Assembly (NCBI RefSeq): GCF_026738875.1
Contig: NZ_JAPQFJ010000006.1
Coordinates: 62,001 to 126,000 of the forward strand
Direction: 5' to 3'
From: Clostridium brassicae
Lineage (GTDB): Bacteria > Bacillota > Clostridia > Clostridiales > Clostridiaceae
DNA length: 64,000 nt
Shown here piece by piece: positions 17,726 through 25,120 of the stretch. The notes beneath the pieces were generated by a model that was given only the letters and a program-made list of their open reading frames with translations, ran no database searches and was not told the origin of the DNA. The first letter of the stretch is position 1; each line of letters begins with the position of its first letter. A program made the position numbers and the translations under genes.

Positions 17726-19026
17726 TGTTTGTTTATATACAAAGTTTTTTAATTATTGTTCTAGAAATCTTTTGTTGCAAAATATTTTTTGAGGCTTTTG
17801 GAGAAAAACGTACTGAAAAGAATATTTATAGAAATTACGGAATAATAGCAACACTAATGTTATCAGTATATTTTTTTGCATTATTTTTTGCAAATTATTT
17901 TACGTTCAAACAGGTATCAATTATTGTTGTAAGTACAATATTAATGTATTTATATCTAAATATTAATATTATAAAATCATTGATAGTATCTATGTTATTC
18001 CAGGGATTACTTCTTGTTGTAGATTATTTTGCATTTTCAATAAATACTATGTCTTTATTTAATGGTGAGACAGCAGGGCAAGCTTATATTTTTGAAAGCT
18101 TTTTAGTTATTATTTTTGGAAAAGCACTACTTTTTTTTGTTGTTATAGTTATAAAGAAGAATATAGGCAATAAATATCCAACAATTTTGAAAGATACTGA
18201 ATGGATAAGGTTTATATTTTTCCCATTATTTACAATTTGTGTGATAATAGCGATACTTTCAATATCTGATTGTGTTACCAGTAAAAAACAGGCAGATATT
18301 TTTTTTATTATAGCATTTGGACTAGCTGGAATGAATATAGTGGTATTTTACTTAATTAATGATATATTAGAACGTGAAATGAAAATACATAAAAATAAGA
18401 TTTTTGAAATGCAAGTAAAAAGTCAGACAAATATGTATCTTTCTATTTCAGAAAATTTTAATAAGCAAAATAAAAAAACCCATGAATATAAAAATCAAAT
18501 AATATGTATTAATTCTTTGGTAAAGAAAAAACACTATACAGAACTGGAAGAATATTTAAAAAATATAAGTGACAATTTAAATAAGGAGCTAGACGCAATT
18601 AATACAAATAATGTTATTGTTAATGCTATTTTAAACACAAAATATCAAGAAGCAATAAATAAAAATATTATTTTTGTACTTAAAGTTAACGACCTATCTA
18701 ATATAAAAATTAGTAATGAAGATGTTGTTGTAATATTATCTAATTTGTTAGATAATGCCATTGAAGCCTGTGAAAAATGTTCAGATAATAAAATATTAAA
18801 ATTTAAATTTATAAATAAGGATGATTTTATTGTTATATCAGTAAAAAATACATATACCAATAATATTTTATATAGTAATGGAAGAGTATTAACTTCAAAA
18901 GAAAACAAAGAAGAGCATGGTGTAGGAATAAGTAATGTAGTAAATATAATAGAAAAATATGGTGGATCTTATATTATAAAGAGTAATGGAAATGAGTTCT
19001 ATTTTTCAATTCTAATTTCCCAATAA
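17725..19026 (+). CDS. agrC: AgrC-like GHKL histidine kinase, 433 aa
   Basis: The N-terminal half (about 1-215) has six or so membrane helices forming the peptide receptor. A coiled linker leads to the phospho-acceptor His in THEYKNQI, and the GHKL ATPase shows LLDNAIEACEKC and EEHGVGISNV. Family knowledge: AgrC binds the autoinducing thiolactone and phosphorylates AgrA. It is coupled to agrA by overlapping stop/start and is followed by about 130 bp containing the agrB promoter. Confidence 0.85.
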   Translation: MFVYIQSFLIIVLEIFCCKIFFEAFGEKRTEKNIYRNYGIIATLMLSVYFFALFFANYFTFKQVSIIVVSTILMYLYLNINIIKSLIVSMLFQGLLLVVDYFAFSINTMSLFNGETAGQAYIFESFLVIIFGKALLFFVVIVIKKNIGNKYPTILKDTEWIRFIFFPLFTICVIIAILSISDCVTSKKQADIFFIIAFGLAGMNIVVFYLINDILEREMKIHKNKIFEMQVKSQTNMYLSISENFNKQNKKTHEYKNQIICINSLVKKKHYTELEEYLKNISDNLNKELDAINTNNVIVNAILNTKYQEAINKNIIFVLKVNDLSNIKISNEDVVVILSNLLDNAIEACEKCSDNKILKFKFINKDDFIVISVKNTYTNNILYSNGRVLTSKENKEEHGVGISNVVNIIEKYGGSYIIKSNGNEFYFSILISQ

Positions 19027-19155
19027 TACATAATAAACAGCAATTTGCATTATATGAGTTAATATTTATCCATTTCTGCAATAAAAAGTCATTTTATGCA
19101 ATGGGTATTGTATACAAAAAATTAAAAGTTATACTAATATTAGAAGGTGTGATTT

Positions 19156-19749
19156 ATGATTGAGAAAATGACAAATGATTTAGTAAAACAGATGTCTAAT
19201 GAAAAATTAATTGATGTAAAAAAAGAGAAGGATTATGTTTATGCTTTTACATGTATGATAGAAAAAATTTTAACTTTAGGAACTATTATAATAATTAGTA
19301 TATGTTTAAATTTATTTATAAATACTTTGATTTTTCTTATATTTTTTCTTTCATTAAGAAAGAGGACAGGTGGCTATCACGCTAATACATTTTTACAATG
19401 TTATTTGGGCACAGTCAGCACTTATATGTTAATTGTATTTGTAGATAATTTCTTATTAAGAAATTTTAGGAGTTTAGAAGTTTTTCTTATAATATCTATT
19501 GTTATCATATGGATGATAGGAACAATTAATCATCCTAATATGAATATGAATTCTTATGAATTATTAGAATCTAAGAAAGCTGCAAGACTTATTCTTATGT
19601 TGGAAAGTGGGATAATATATTTTTCGATTTTTGCTGGTGTAAATCCAATTAGTATAAACTACATGTCAATTTCTATTATATTATGTGCAGTTTTACTTTT
19701 AATAGCAAAAATATTAAATCAGGAGGTAAAAAAATATGAAGAAGGTTAA
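19156..19749 (+). CDS. agrB: AgrB-like membrane cysteine endopeptidase, 197 aa
   Basis: A polytopic membrane protein with the AgrB signature RKRTGGYHANTFLQC; His75 and Cys82 correspond to the catalytic His77/Cys84 of staphylococcal AgrB. It removes the C-terminal tail of AgrD and forms the thiolactone. GAAGGTG precedes the ATG. The stop overlaps the downstream agrD start by 14 bases, strongly linking enzyme and substrate. Confidence 0.88.
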   Translation: MIEKMTNDLVKQMSNEKLIDVKKEKDYVYAFTCMIEKILTLGTIIIISICLNLFINTLIFLIFFLSLRKRTGGYHANTFLQCYLGTVSTYMLIVFVDNFLLRNFRSLEVFLIISIVIIWMIGTINHPNMNMNSYELLESKKAARLILMLESGIIYFSIFAGVNPISINYMSISIILCAVLLLIAKILNQEVKKYEEG

Positions 19750-19867
19750 CAAGTATTTACTAAAAATAGTTGAACGTATTACAAGAGTTGAGGTAGATAA
19801 AAATTCACGTACATGGCCACCATTTTGCTCTGGTATTTATCATCAACCTAAGAGACCTCAAAAGTAA
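19736..19867 (+). CDS. agrD: AgrD autoinducing-peptide precursor, 43 aa
   Basis: AGGAGG stands seven bases before the ATG, inside agrB. The peptide has a basic amphipathic N-terminus (MKKVNKYLLKIVERI), a middle segment with a single Cys31, and the charged proline-rich tail HQPKRPQK. The C-S-G-I-Y block followed by HQP closely parallels Clostridium perfringens AgrD, where a five-residue ring precedes HQPEEP. I infer a thiolactone ring of CSGIY (Cys31 to Tyr35) with an N-terminal extension of unknown length. Too short for ordinary gene calling. Confidence 0.85.
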   Translation: MKKVNKYLLKIVERITRVEVDKNSRTWPPFCSGIYHQPKRPQK

Positions 19868-19939
19868 TGAGACAATTATCATAAGATTTTAATTATGTCT
19901 ATGTTTAAGAAAGATACTATAGGAAGTGAGGATATATTT

Positions 19940-20539
19940 ATGGAAATTATGCCAGTATATAGTATGGATGGTATGAGGTCTGCAAATAGCATACAAAAAT
20001 TTGCAAACCACAGCACTCAATTTAGTAATATACTTAATAAAGAAATTAGTGAGCAATCTACATATAGTATTCAAAATGAGCTTATAAGTAAATATAATGC
20101 AAATCTGCATGTATGTTCCTTTGATTCTTATAATCATATGATGAATTCTATAGATAGTAATTCATTAAATAATGTAATAATCTCAAATGAAACACTTGAA
20201 AAAATGGGCAAAGATGCAAAGTTTAAAGATAAAATTTGTAAAATTATTAATGATAATTGTAGTACAGAAGCTCAGAAGGAATTAAGAAGTCTTGCTCCAC
20301 CAGTTAAAAGTTCAGGTGTTGTTATATATCCTGATGGAACATATATCTGCTGGGTAGAGAGTGTTTATAGTAAAAATGATATAGATAAAGACAAAGTAGA
20401 GAAAGAAACAGAAAATCTTCTTACAACTTCCTTTGATAGAATTTGGAAACCAACTAATAATCAATATATTAATTTGCCTAATGTTATTAATGTACAAGCA
20501 GTAGGACATACCAAACGTAAAAAGAATCAAGAAGATTAG
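19940..20539 (+). CDS. DUF6033-like protein of unknown function, 199 aa
   Basis: The N-terminal 50 residues are Ser/Asn-rich and unstructured-looking. The C-terminal half resembles DUF6033 proteins of clostridia: NVIISNETLEKMGKDAKFKDKI and GVVIYPDGT. No signal peptide or membrane segment. The ATG at 19940 is preferred over 19895 because AGGAAGTGAGG lies before it. It sits between agrD and the Cys-rich precursor gene and should be co-transcribed with one or both, so a role in the peptide system or in its regulation is possible but unproven. Confidence 0.6.
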   Translation: MEIMPVYSMDGMRSANSIQKFANHSTQFSNILNKEISEQSTYSIQNELISKYNANLHVCSFDSYNHMMNSIDSNSLNNVIISNETLEKMGKDAKFKDKICKIINDNCSTEAQKELRSLAPPVKSSGVVIYPDGTYICWVESVYSKNDIDKDKVEKETENLLTTSFDRIWKPTNNQYINLPNVINVQAVGHTKRKKNQED

Positions 20540-20590
20540 CTATATGCTAATTTTAATTGATAAATATTTTGATGAAGGGGGGTAAATAAA

Positions 20591-20749
20591 ATGAAAAAGT
20601 TAAATAAAAAGAATCATAATTTACAGGGTACATTGGAATCTTATTCTTGCAACTGCCCTACTAGCTGCTATTGCAATACACAAGCTAAGAAAAATTCTAA
20701 TTATGTAGAATTAGTTAGATTTTCTTATTCCTACATTGTATTAGGATAA
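20591..20749 (+). CDS. Cys-rich modified-peptide precursor, CLI_3235 family-like, 52 aa
   Basis: An AAGGGGGG site precedes ATG 20591. The N-terminal leader (MKKLNKKNHNLQGTLESY, 1-18) is basic and lacks Cys; the following segment S-C-N-C-P-T-S-C-Y-C has four Cys (20, 22, 26, 28), then a polar and aromatic tail. This matches the TIGR04065/CLI_3235 type of clostridial precursor: a conserved leader ending in GT-x-E-x-Y-x-C, encoded just before a radical SAM maturase. The modification probably targets the Cys block; the final product and activity are unknown. Followed by a terminator at 20757. Confidence 0.85.
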   Translation: MKKLNKKNHNLQGTLESYSCNCPTSCYCNTQAKKNSNYVELVRFSYSYIVLG

Positions 20750-20756
20750 AATGTAT

Positions 20757-20826
20757 AAAAAGATGTTTCTGATGGCTGTTATAAATATATGTTTAATAAT
20801 GAGCTATTAAAGAAACATCTTTTTTT
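20757..20826 (+). terminator. Terminator/attenuator between precursor and maturase genes
   Basis: AAAAGATGTTTCT pairs with AGAAACATCT followed by TTTTTT across a loop of about 40 bases. Partial termination here would give many more precursor transcripts than enzyme transcripts, as expected for ribosomal peptide clusters. Confidence 0.75.
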
Positions 20827-20844
20827 CAAAAGGAGAGACTATAT

Positions 20845-22239
20845 ATGAGAAATACAATAATTCATTTATTTGAAACCCATGGACATTATTATTTATATGA
20901 TGTAAATGTTAACGATATTGTAGAGATAAATAATAAGGCATATTGTGATTTAATGGATAATAATTATGAAAATAATAAAGATATAAAAAAATTAATAGAG
21001 CAAGGATTTCTAATGCAAAGAAGAGAATTTATTATGCAGCATCCGTTAGATAAACAATTAGAAGGCTTACTAAAAAGAAATTTAAAAAGTATGACATTAC
21101 AGGTAACAAAAAACTGTAATTTAAGATGTAAATATTGTGTATATTCGGGAACTTATACAAACAGAACACATAAAAATGAGAGAATGTCAGAAACTATTGC
21201 ATATAAGTCAATAGACTTTTTCTTAGAACATGCAATAGATTCAGAATATCTTAATTTAGGTTTTTATGGAGGAGAGCCAATACTTGAATTTGATTTAATA
21301 AAGAAATGTATTGAATATATGGAAAATAATAAAGGTGACAAAACTGTGACTTATAGTATGACGACAAATGCAACATTACTGACTAAAGAAATGATAGAAT
21401 TTCTAAATAAATATAGTGTAGAATTGACAATTAGCTTGGATGGGCCAAAAGACATACATAATTTAAATCGAATAAGTGCAGATGAAAAGGTAGGAAGCTT
21501 CAACAAAGTAATAAATTCCATACAATTAGTTGAAAAAGAATGTCCAGAATATTCAAAATTCATTAATTTTAATGCAGTTATGACACCAGAATATGGATTT
21601 GAAATATATAATAAGTTTTTTTGTGAGGATGATTTAATTAAACATTATGTATCAGTTGTAAATTTACCAAGTAATAATTATGCAAAAAATAAATATACGC
21701 TTAATGAGGAATTTATTGAAGAATTTAATTATGAGCTTTTTAAATATTATTTTTCTACAATTAGAAATGATGCAGATATTAAGGTGTCTAAACTACTTAA
21801 AATGCATTATCAAAGATTACATGATGATATTCATGAAGGATTAAAAATTTCTACAGATAATTTGAAAATTGAACACCCATCAGGGCCTTGTGTAGTTGGG
21901 AGGCATAGGTTGTTTGTGGAAACAGGAGGAGATTTTTATCCTTGTGAGAGGGTAAGTGAGTGTTCAGAAATTATGAAAATAGGAAATATTTATAGAGGAT
22001 TCGATTTAACTAATATTAGGAACATGCTTAATATAGGTAAGATAACTGAAGAAAAGTGTAGGAATTGTTGGGCTTTTAGATTTTGTACAATTTGTGCAGT
22101 TAAAGCTGATGGAGGGGATAAATTGTCAGCAGAAATGAAAGCTAGCCATTGCGAAGAAATAAAACGTAGTGTAGATGATAGAATGAAAGATTATTGTATG
22201 TTTAAAGAAATGGGATATGATTTTGAAAAGGAGAATTAA
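20845..22239 (+). CDS. Radical SAM/SPASM peptide maturase (CcpM-like), 464 aa
   Basis: Residues 1-80 look like a peptide-recognition (RRE-type) region. The radical SAM motif is C91-x3-C95-x2-C98, then GFYGGEP and the TTNATLL strand. The C-terminal SPASM region has further Cys residues (PCVVG, YPCERVSEC, CRNCWAFRFCTICAVKADGG) for auxiliary clusters. It uses S-adenosylmethionine to modify the adjacent Cys-rich precursor; thioether formation is typical of SPASM maturases, but the bond is not known here. AAAGGAGAG precedes the ATG. The TIGR04068 assignment is from memory of the family. Confidence 0.88.
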   Translation: MRNTIIHLFETHGHYYLYDVNVNDIVEINNKAYCDLMDNNYENNKDIKKLIEQGFLMQRREFIMQHPLDKQLEGLLKRNLKSMTLQVTKNCNLRCKYCVYSGTYTNRTHKNERMSETIAYKSIDFFLEHAIDSEYLNLGFYGGEPILEFDLIKKCIEYMENNKGDKTVTYSMTTNATLLTKEMIEFLNKYSVELTISLDGPKDIHNLNRISADEKVGSFNKVINSIQLVEKECPEYSKFINFNAVMTPEYGFEIYNKFFCEDDLIKHYVSVVNLPSNNYAKNKYTLNEEFIEEFNYELFKYYFSTIRNDADIKVSKLLKMHYQRLHDDIHEGLKISTDNLKIEHPSGPCVVGRHRLFVETGGDFYPCERVSECSEIMKIGNIYRGFDLTNIRNMLNIGKITEEKCRNCWAFRFCTICAVKADGGDKLSAEMKASHCEEIKRSVDDRMKDYCMFKEMGYDFEKEN

Positions 22240-22243
22240 TAGT

Positions 22244-23335
22244 ATGATTAAAAGAAAAGCAATTTTGTTTCCATATAATATTGACAATTATCCGTTAATT
22301 AGATTTAAAGAGCTACTTTCTCAGGTTGATATCATCAATATTGATACAAGAAATAATAAATTTTTATTAGGAAAGGATTTTGCTGAATTATATATGGGAG
22401 AAAGTACTGGAGGGTTAGTACAAAAAGTAGAAACTAATGATTATGATATTCTTATTATAGGTGATGGCAATCCATTAACAAATGAAACGTATATATATAA
22501 TAAAGTAGAAAATGATGCTAAAAGTGGTAAAGATATTATTTCATTATACATTCTACAAGATATACAGAGAGAAGAATTAAAGAGAATATGTAAAAAATAT
22601 TCTGTAGAAATAAAATTTTTAGATGGACAAAATGCGAATGTTGCTGAAATAGAGATTGATAATCAGAAATTATATCAGATGAATGTGCCAATAATATTAA
22701 TTACAGGTATTACGGAAAGAACTAAAAAAATAGATTCAGTGTTGGTACTAAAAGAAGAATTTGAAAAAAAAGGATATAAAGTTAGTGTGATAGGGAGTAA
22801 AAGTTACAGTGAATTATTTGGGATTCATTCATTTCCTCAATTTATGTTTGACAATATATTAGAAGAACATAAAATTTTATACTTTAATTCATTGTGTAAG
22901 AATATTGAATATTATGAAAGACCAGATGCATTCATTATCGCAATACCAGGAAGTTTGATTCCATATAACGATATGTTTACAAATCACTTTGGGATAACTG
23001 CGTTTGAAGTAGGACAAGCAGTTCCACCAGATGCTGTTATTGTGAATATAGGGTATGGAGAGTATGATAAAAACTTTTTTGAAAATATATCTAATATGGT
23101 TAAATATAAAATTGGAGAAAATCCTACTTGTTATGTAATGTCTAATTCACTTGTTGATATTAATAGTAGTAAAGAAGAAGGTAAAATGCAATATTATAAT
23201 GTAGATATGTACGAGATTGATAAAAAAATTAAGTTAATGAATTTAACTATTGACAAACCAATTTTTAATGGATTAAGGAATAGTGATTTAAAGAATATGT
23301 CTGATACTTTATTAAACTTATTGGAATCTAATTAA
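22244..23335 (+). CDS. Peptide maturation system protein, TIGR04066-like, 363 aa
   Basis: A soluble protein of alternating strands and helices. Two halves are visible: about 1-150 with YDILIIGDGNPL, and about 150-363 with PIILITGITERTKKIDSVLVLKEEFEKKGYKV, resembling a nucleotide- or substrate-binding Rossmann-like domain, followed by IAIPGSLIPY and GITAFEVGQAVPPDAVIVNIG. It fits the TIGR04066 family known only from these clusters; the reaction is undefined. ATG 22244 with AAGGAG at 22228 is chosen over 22217, which lies inside the maturase gene. Confidence 0.75.
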   Translation: MIKRKAILFPYNIDNYPLIRFKELLSQVDIINIDTRNNKFLLGKDFAELYMGESTGGLVQKVETNDYDILIIGDGNPLTNETYIYNKVENDAKSGKDIISLYILQDIQREELKRICKKYSVEIKFLDGQNANVAEIEIDNQKLYQMNVPIILITGITERTKKIDSVLVLKEEFEKKGYKVSVIGSKSYSELFGIHSFPQFMFDNILEEHKILYFNSLCKNIEYYERPDAFIIAIPGSLIPYNDMFTNHFGITAFEVGQAVPPDAVIVNIGYGEYDKNFFENISNMVKYKIGENPTCYVMSNSLVDINSSKEEGKMQYYNVDMYEIDKKIKLMNLTIDKPIFNGLRNSDLKNMSDTLLNLLESN

Positions 23336-23358
23336 ATTATGTAAAGTAGAGGTGGAAT

Positions 23359-23622
23359 ATGGATAAAAAGACTGTAATTTATGAAGAGATAAAAGATATA
23401 ATGAAAAAAGAATTTAATATTATAGTACATGATAAAACTTTTTTTAGTGAAAATATATTTGGATCAAAAATCAAATTAATGCCAAGAGATTTGATTTATT
23501 TACTTAAAATTATTGAAAAGAAATACAATTTTCATATTTTGGGTAGAGATATTGAGAAGTATAAATTAAGAACTTTTGAAAATATTGTTGATTTGTTATT
23601 AGAAAAAGATTTAATGCTGTGA
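23359..23622 (+). CDS. Acyl-carrier-related protein of the peptide maturation system, 87 aa
   Basis: Size, charge and helix pattern resemble an acyl carrier protein (KNIFGSKIKLMPRDLIYLLKIIEKKYNF region), but the canonical DSL motif with the phosphopantetheine Ser is replaced by MPRDL, so carrier function in the usual sense is doubtful. It matches the ACP-related family seen next to radical SAM maturases in clostridia. AGAGGTGG precedes the ATG, 23 bases after the previous gene. Confidence 0.72.
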   Translation: MDKKTVIYEEIKDIMKKEFNIIVHDKTFFSENIFGSKIKLMPRDLIYLLKIIEKKYNFHILGRDIEKYKLRTFENIVDLLLEKDLML

Positions 23623-23677
23623 TTGTAAGCTCTTTATGAAATTAAATAAATATTTTAAGTTTGGAGTTGTTAAAAAA

Positions 23678-25120
23678 ATGGAGTCCAAAATTAGAATTGC
23701 TATTATAGATAATGGAATAGATTCAGTACTATTAAAGGATAATATTGAAAATAACATATATGTAAATAATACTGGCATAACTATAAGTGAAAAAAATAAT
23801 ATCAATAAACAACAATTTCAACATGGAACAATATGTGCATTAATTATTAGAAAGTATTGTCCTATGTGTGACTTAACTAGTATTCGCTTATTAGATTGTA
23901 AAGGGAAAGGCAGAGTTAGTAATTTAGAGGCGGCATTACAATGGTGTCAAGATAATAATATTAAAATTGTTAATTTGAGTTTTGGAACAACACATTTTGC
24001 TGATAAAAGAAAAATACAAAAAATTATCAATTATTTTGCAAACAGAGATATGATTTTAATTTCTGCGACTTCTAATGATGGATATGTAACATATCCTGCA
24101 TCATTTTCAAAAGTAATAGGTGTAGATTCAGGGAATAGTTTTGAATTTAATAGGAAAATGTTATTAAAAAAAGGTATAGAAATTGAGTGCCTATCTGAAC
24201 ATGAAATTGTGTTGAATAATTGCAATATTTTAACACCAAGAAGTAGTAGTTATGCTGCACCATATGTTACTGCAAAAATAGGAAATATTTTTTTATTGCA
24301 AGAAATTCTTAATAAGAAGCTCTTGCTTAAAGAGTTGGATAAAGAAAATTTTAATATAAATAGTAGCTATGAATTAATATTTGAACCAGATTGGATATCT
24401 AAAGCATGGATAGCTGATTTTCAAAATAAATCTGCATCAAAATATTATTTTGATGTCATCACAGGTGATTATGAAAAAATTAAAGAAAAAATTGATACTA
24501 TTATTGTAAAGTCAAAAATTGCATTAAATGGTTTAGATTTAAAAGGTAAAAACATAGTATATTTGGGTGAAAAAAATTTATCTACATCAAATATTGATGG
24601 GTACGTTTGGACTAAAAAAAATAGAATAGAACAAATTGAGGAAATAGGTAAAAATAGATATGTAATAGATATACCTCTTATTCTGTTCAAAATACATAAT
24701 GAAATTGACGAATATGAGTGGTTAAATAAATTAAATATTAATTTTGGTAAAGACAATTATAATGCATATGTAGCAAGCTTTCATGAAGAAAGTATTTTAT
24801 ATGGTTTAGAATATATTCCACGAGAAGTTTTAGTAAAAGGGGCAAATGAAATTCTATATAATTTCTTAGGGTCGCAAATATATTATTTAAAAAGTGATGT
24901 GATAGTAATTTCTATAGGAAATGAATTTTATACTGATGAATCATTTATACAATGGGATATGTTAATTAATATTGAAAAATATAAGGGTAAAGTGAATGTG
25001 TGTATTGTTTGCGGTGAATATGAAGAATATAATTTGCAATATGATAGTATAGATTCAACAATTATTTATGATGTCTACCGAAATATTATAAAAGGCTTTT
25101 CGGAGGGGAAAAATGTCTGA
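23678..25120 (+). CDS. Subtilisin-like (S8) protease of the peptide cluster, 480 aa
   Basis: The catalytic triad is visible: Asp in IAIIDNGID, His in FQHGTICA, and Ser in RSSSYAAP. No signal peptide is present, so it should act in the cytoplasm, fitting leader removal before or during export. The C-terminal 250 residues are not recognised and may bind substrate or the exporter. ATG 23678 is preferred (GGAG upstream and only a few residues before the first strand); 23636 is an in-frame alternative with no clear site. It overlaps the exporter gene by 8 bases. Confidence 0.78.
   Translation: MESKIRIAIIDNGIDSVLLKDNIENNIYVNNTGITISEKNNINKQQFQHGTICALIIRKYCPMCDLTSIRLLDCKGKGRVSNLEAALQWCQDNNIKIVNLSFGTTHFADKRKIQKIINYFANRDMILISATSNDGYVTYPASFSKVIGVDSGNSFEFNRKMLLKKGIEIECLSEHEIVLNNCNILTPRSSSYAAPYVTAKIGNIFLLQEILNKKLLLKELDKENFNINSSYELIFEPDWISKAWIADFQNKSASKYYFDVITGDYEKIKEKIDTIIVKSKIALNGLDLKGKNIVYLGEKNLSTSNIDGYVWTKKNRIEQIEEIGKNRYVIDIPLILFKIHNEIDEYEWLNKLNINFGKDNYNAYVASFHEESILYGLEYIPREVLVKGANEILYNFLGSQIYYLKSDVIVISIGNEFYTDESFIQWDMLINIEKYKGKVNVCIVCGEYEEYNLQYDSIDSTIIYDVYRNIIKGFSEGKNV

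Noticed and set aside
19055-19133. AGTT/AGTC repeats before agrB as LytTR binding sites
   Set aside because: Three loose matches exist, but their spacing (about 30 and 40 bases) does not fit the usual 21-base repeat, so I do not call them.
23611-23805. Minus-strand ORF at the S8 protease start and other antisense ORFs inside strong genes
   Set aside because: All lie opposite well-supported genes and lack their own signals; no family resemblance.
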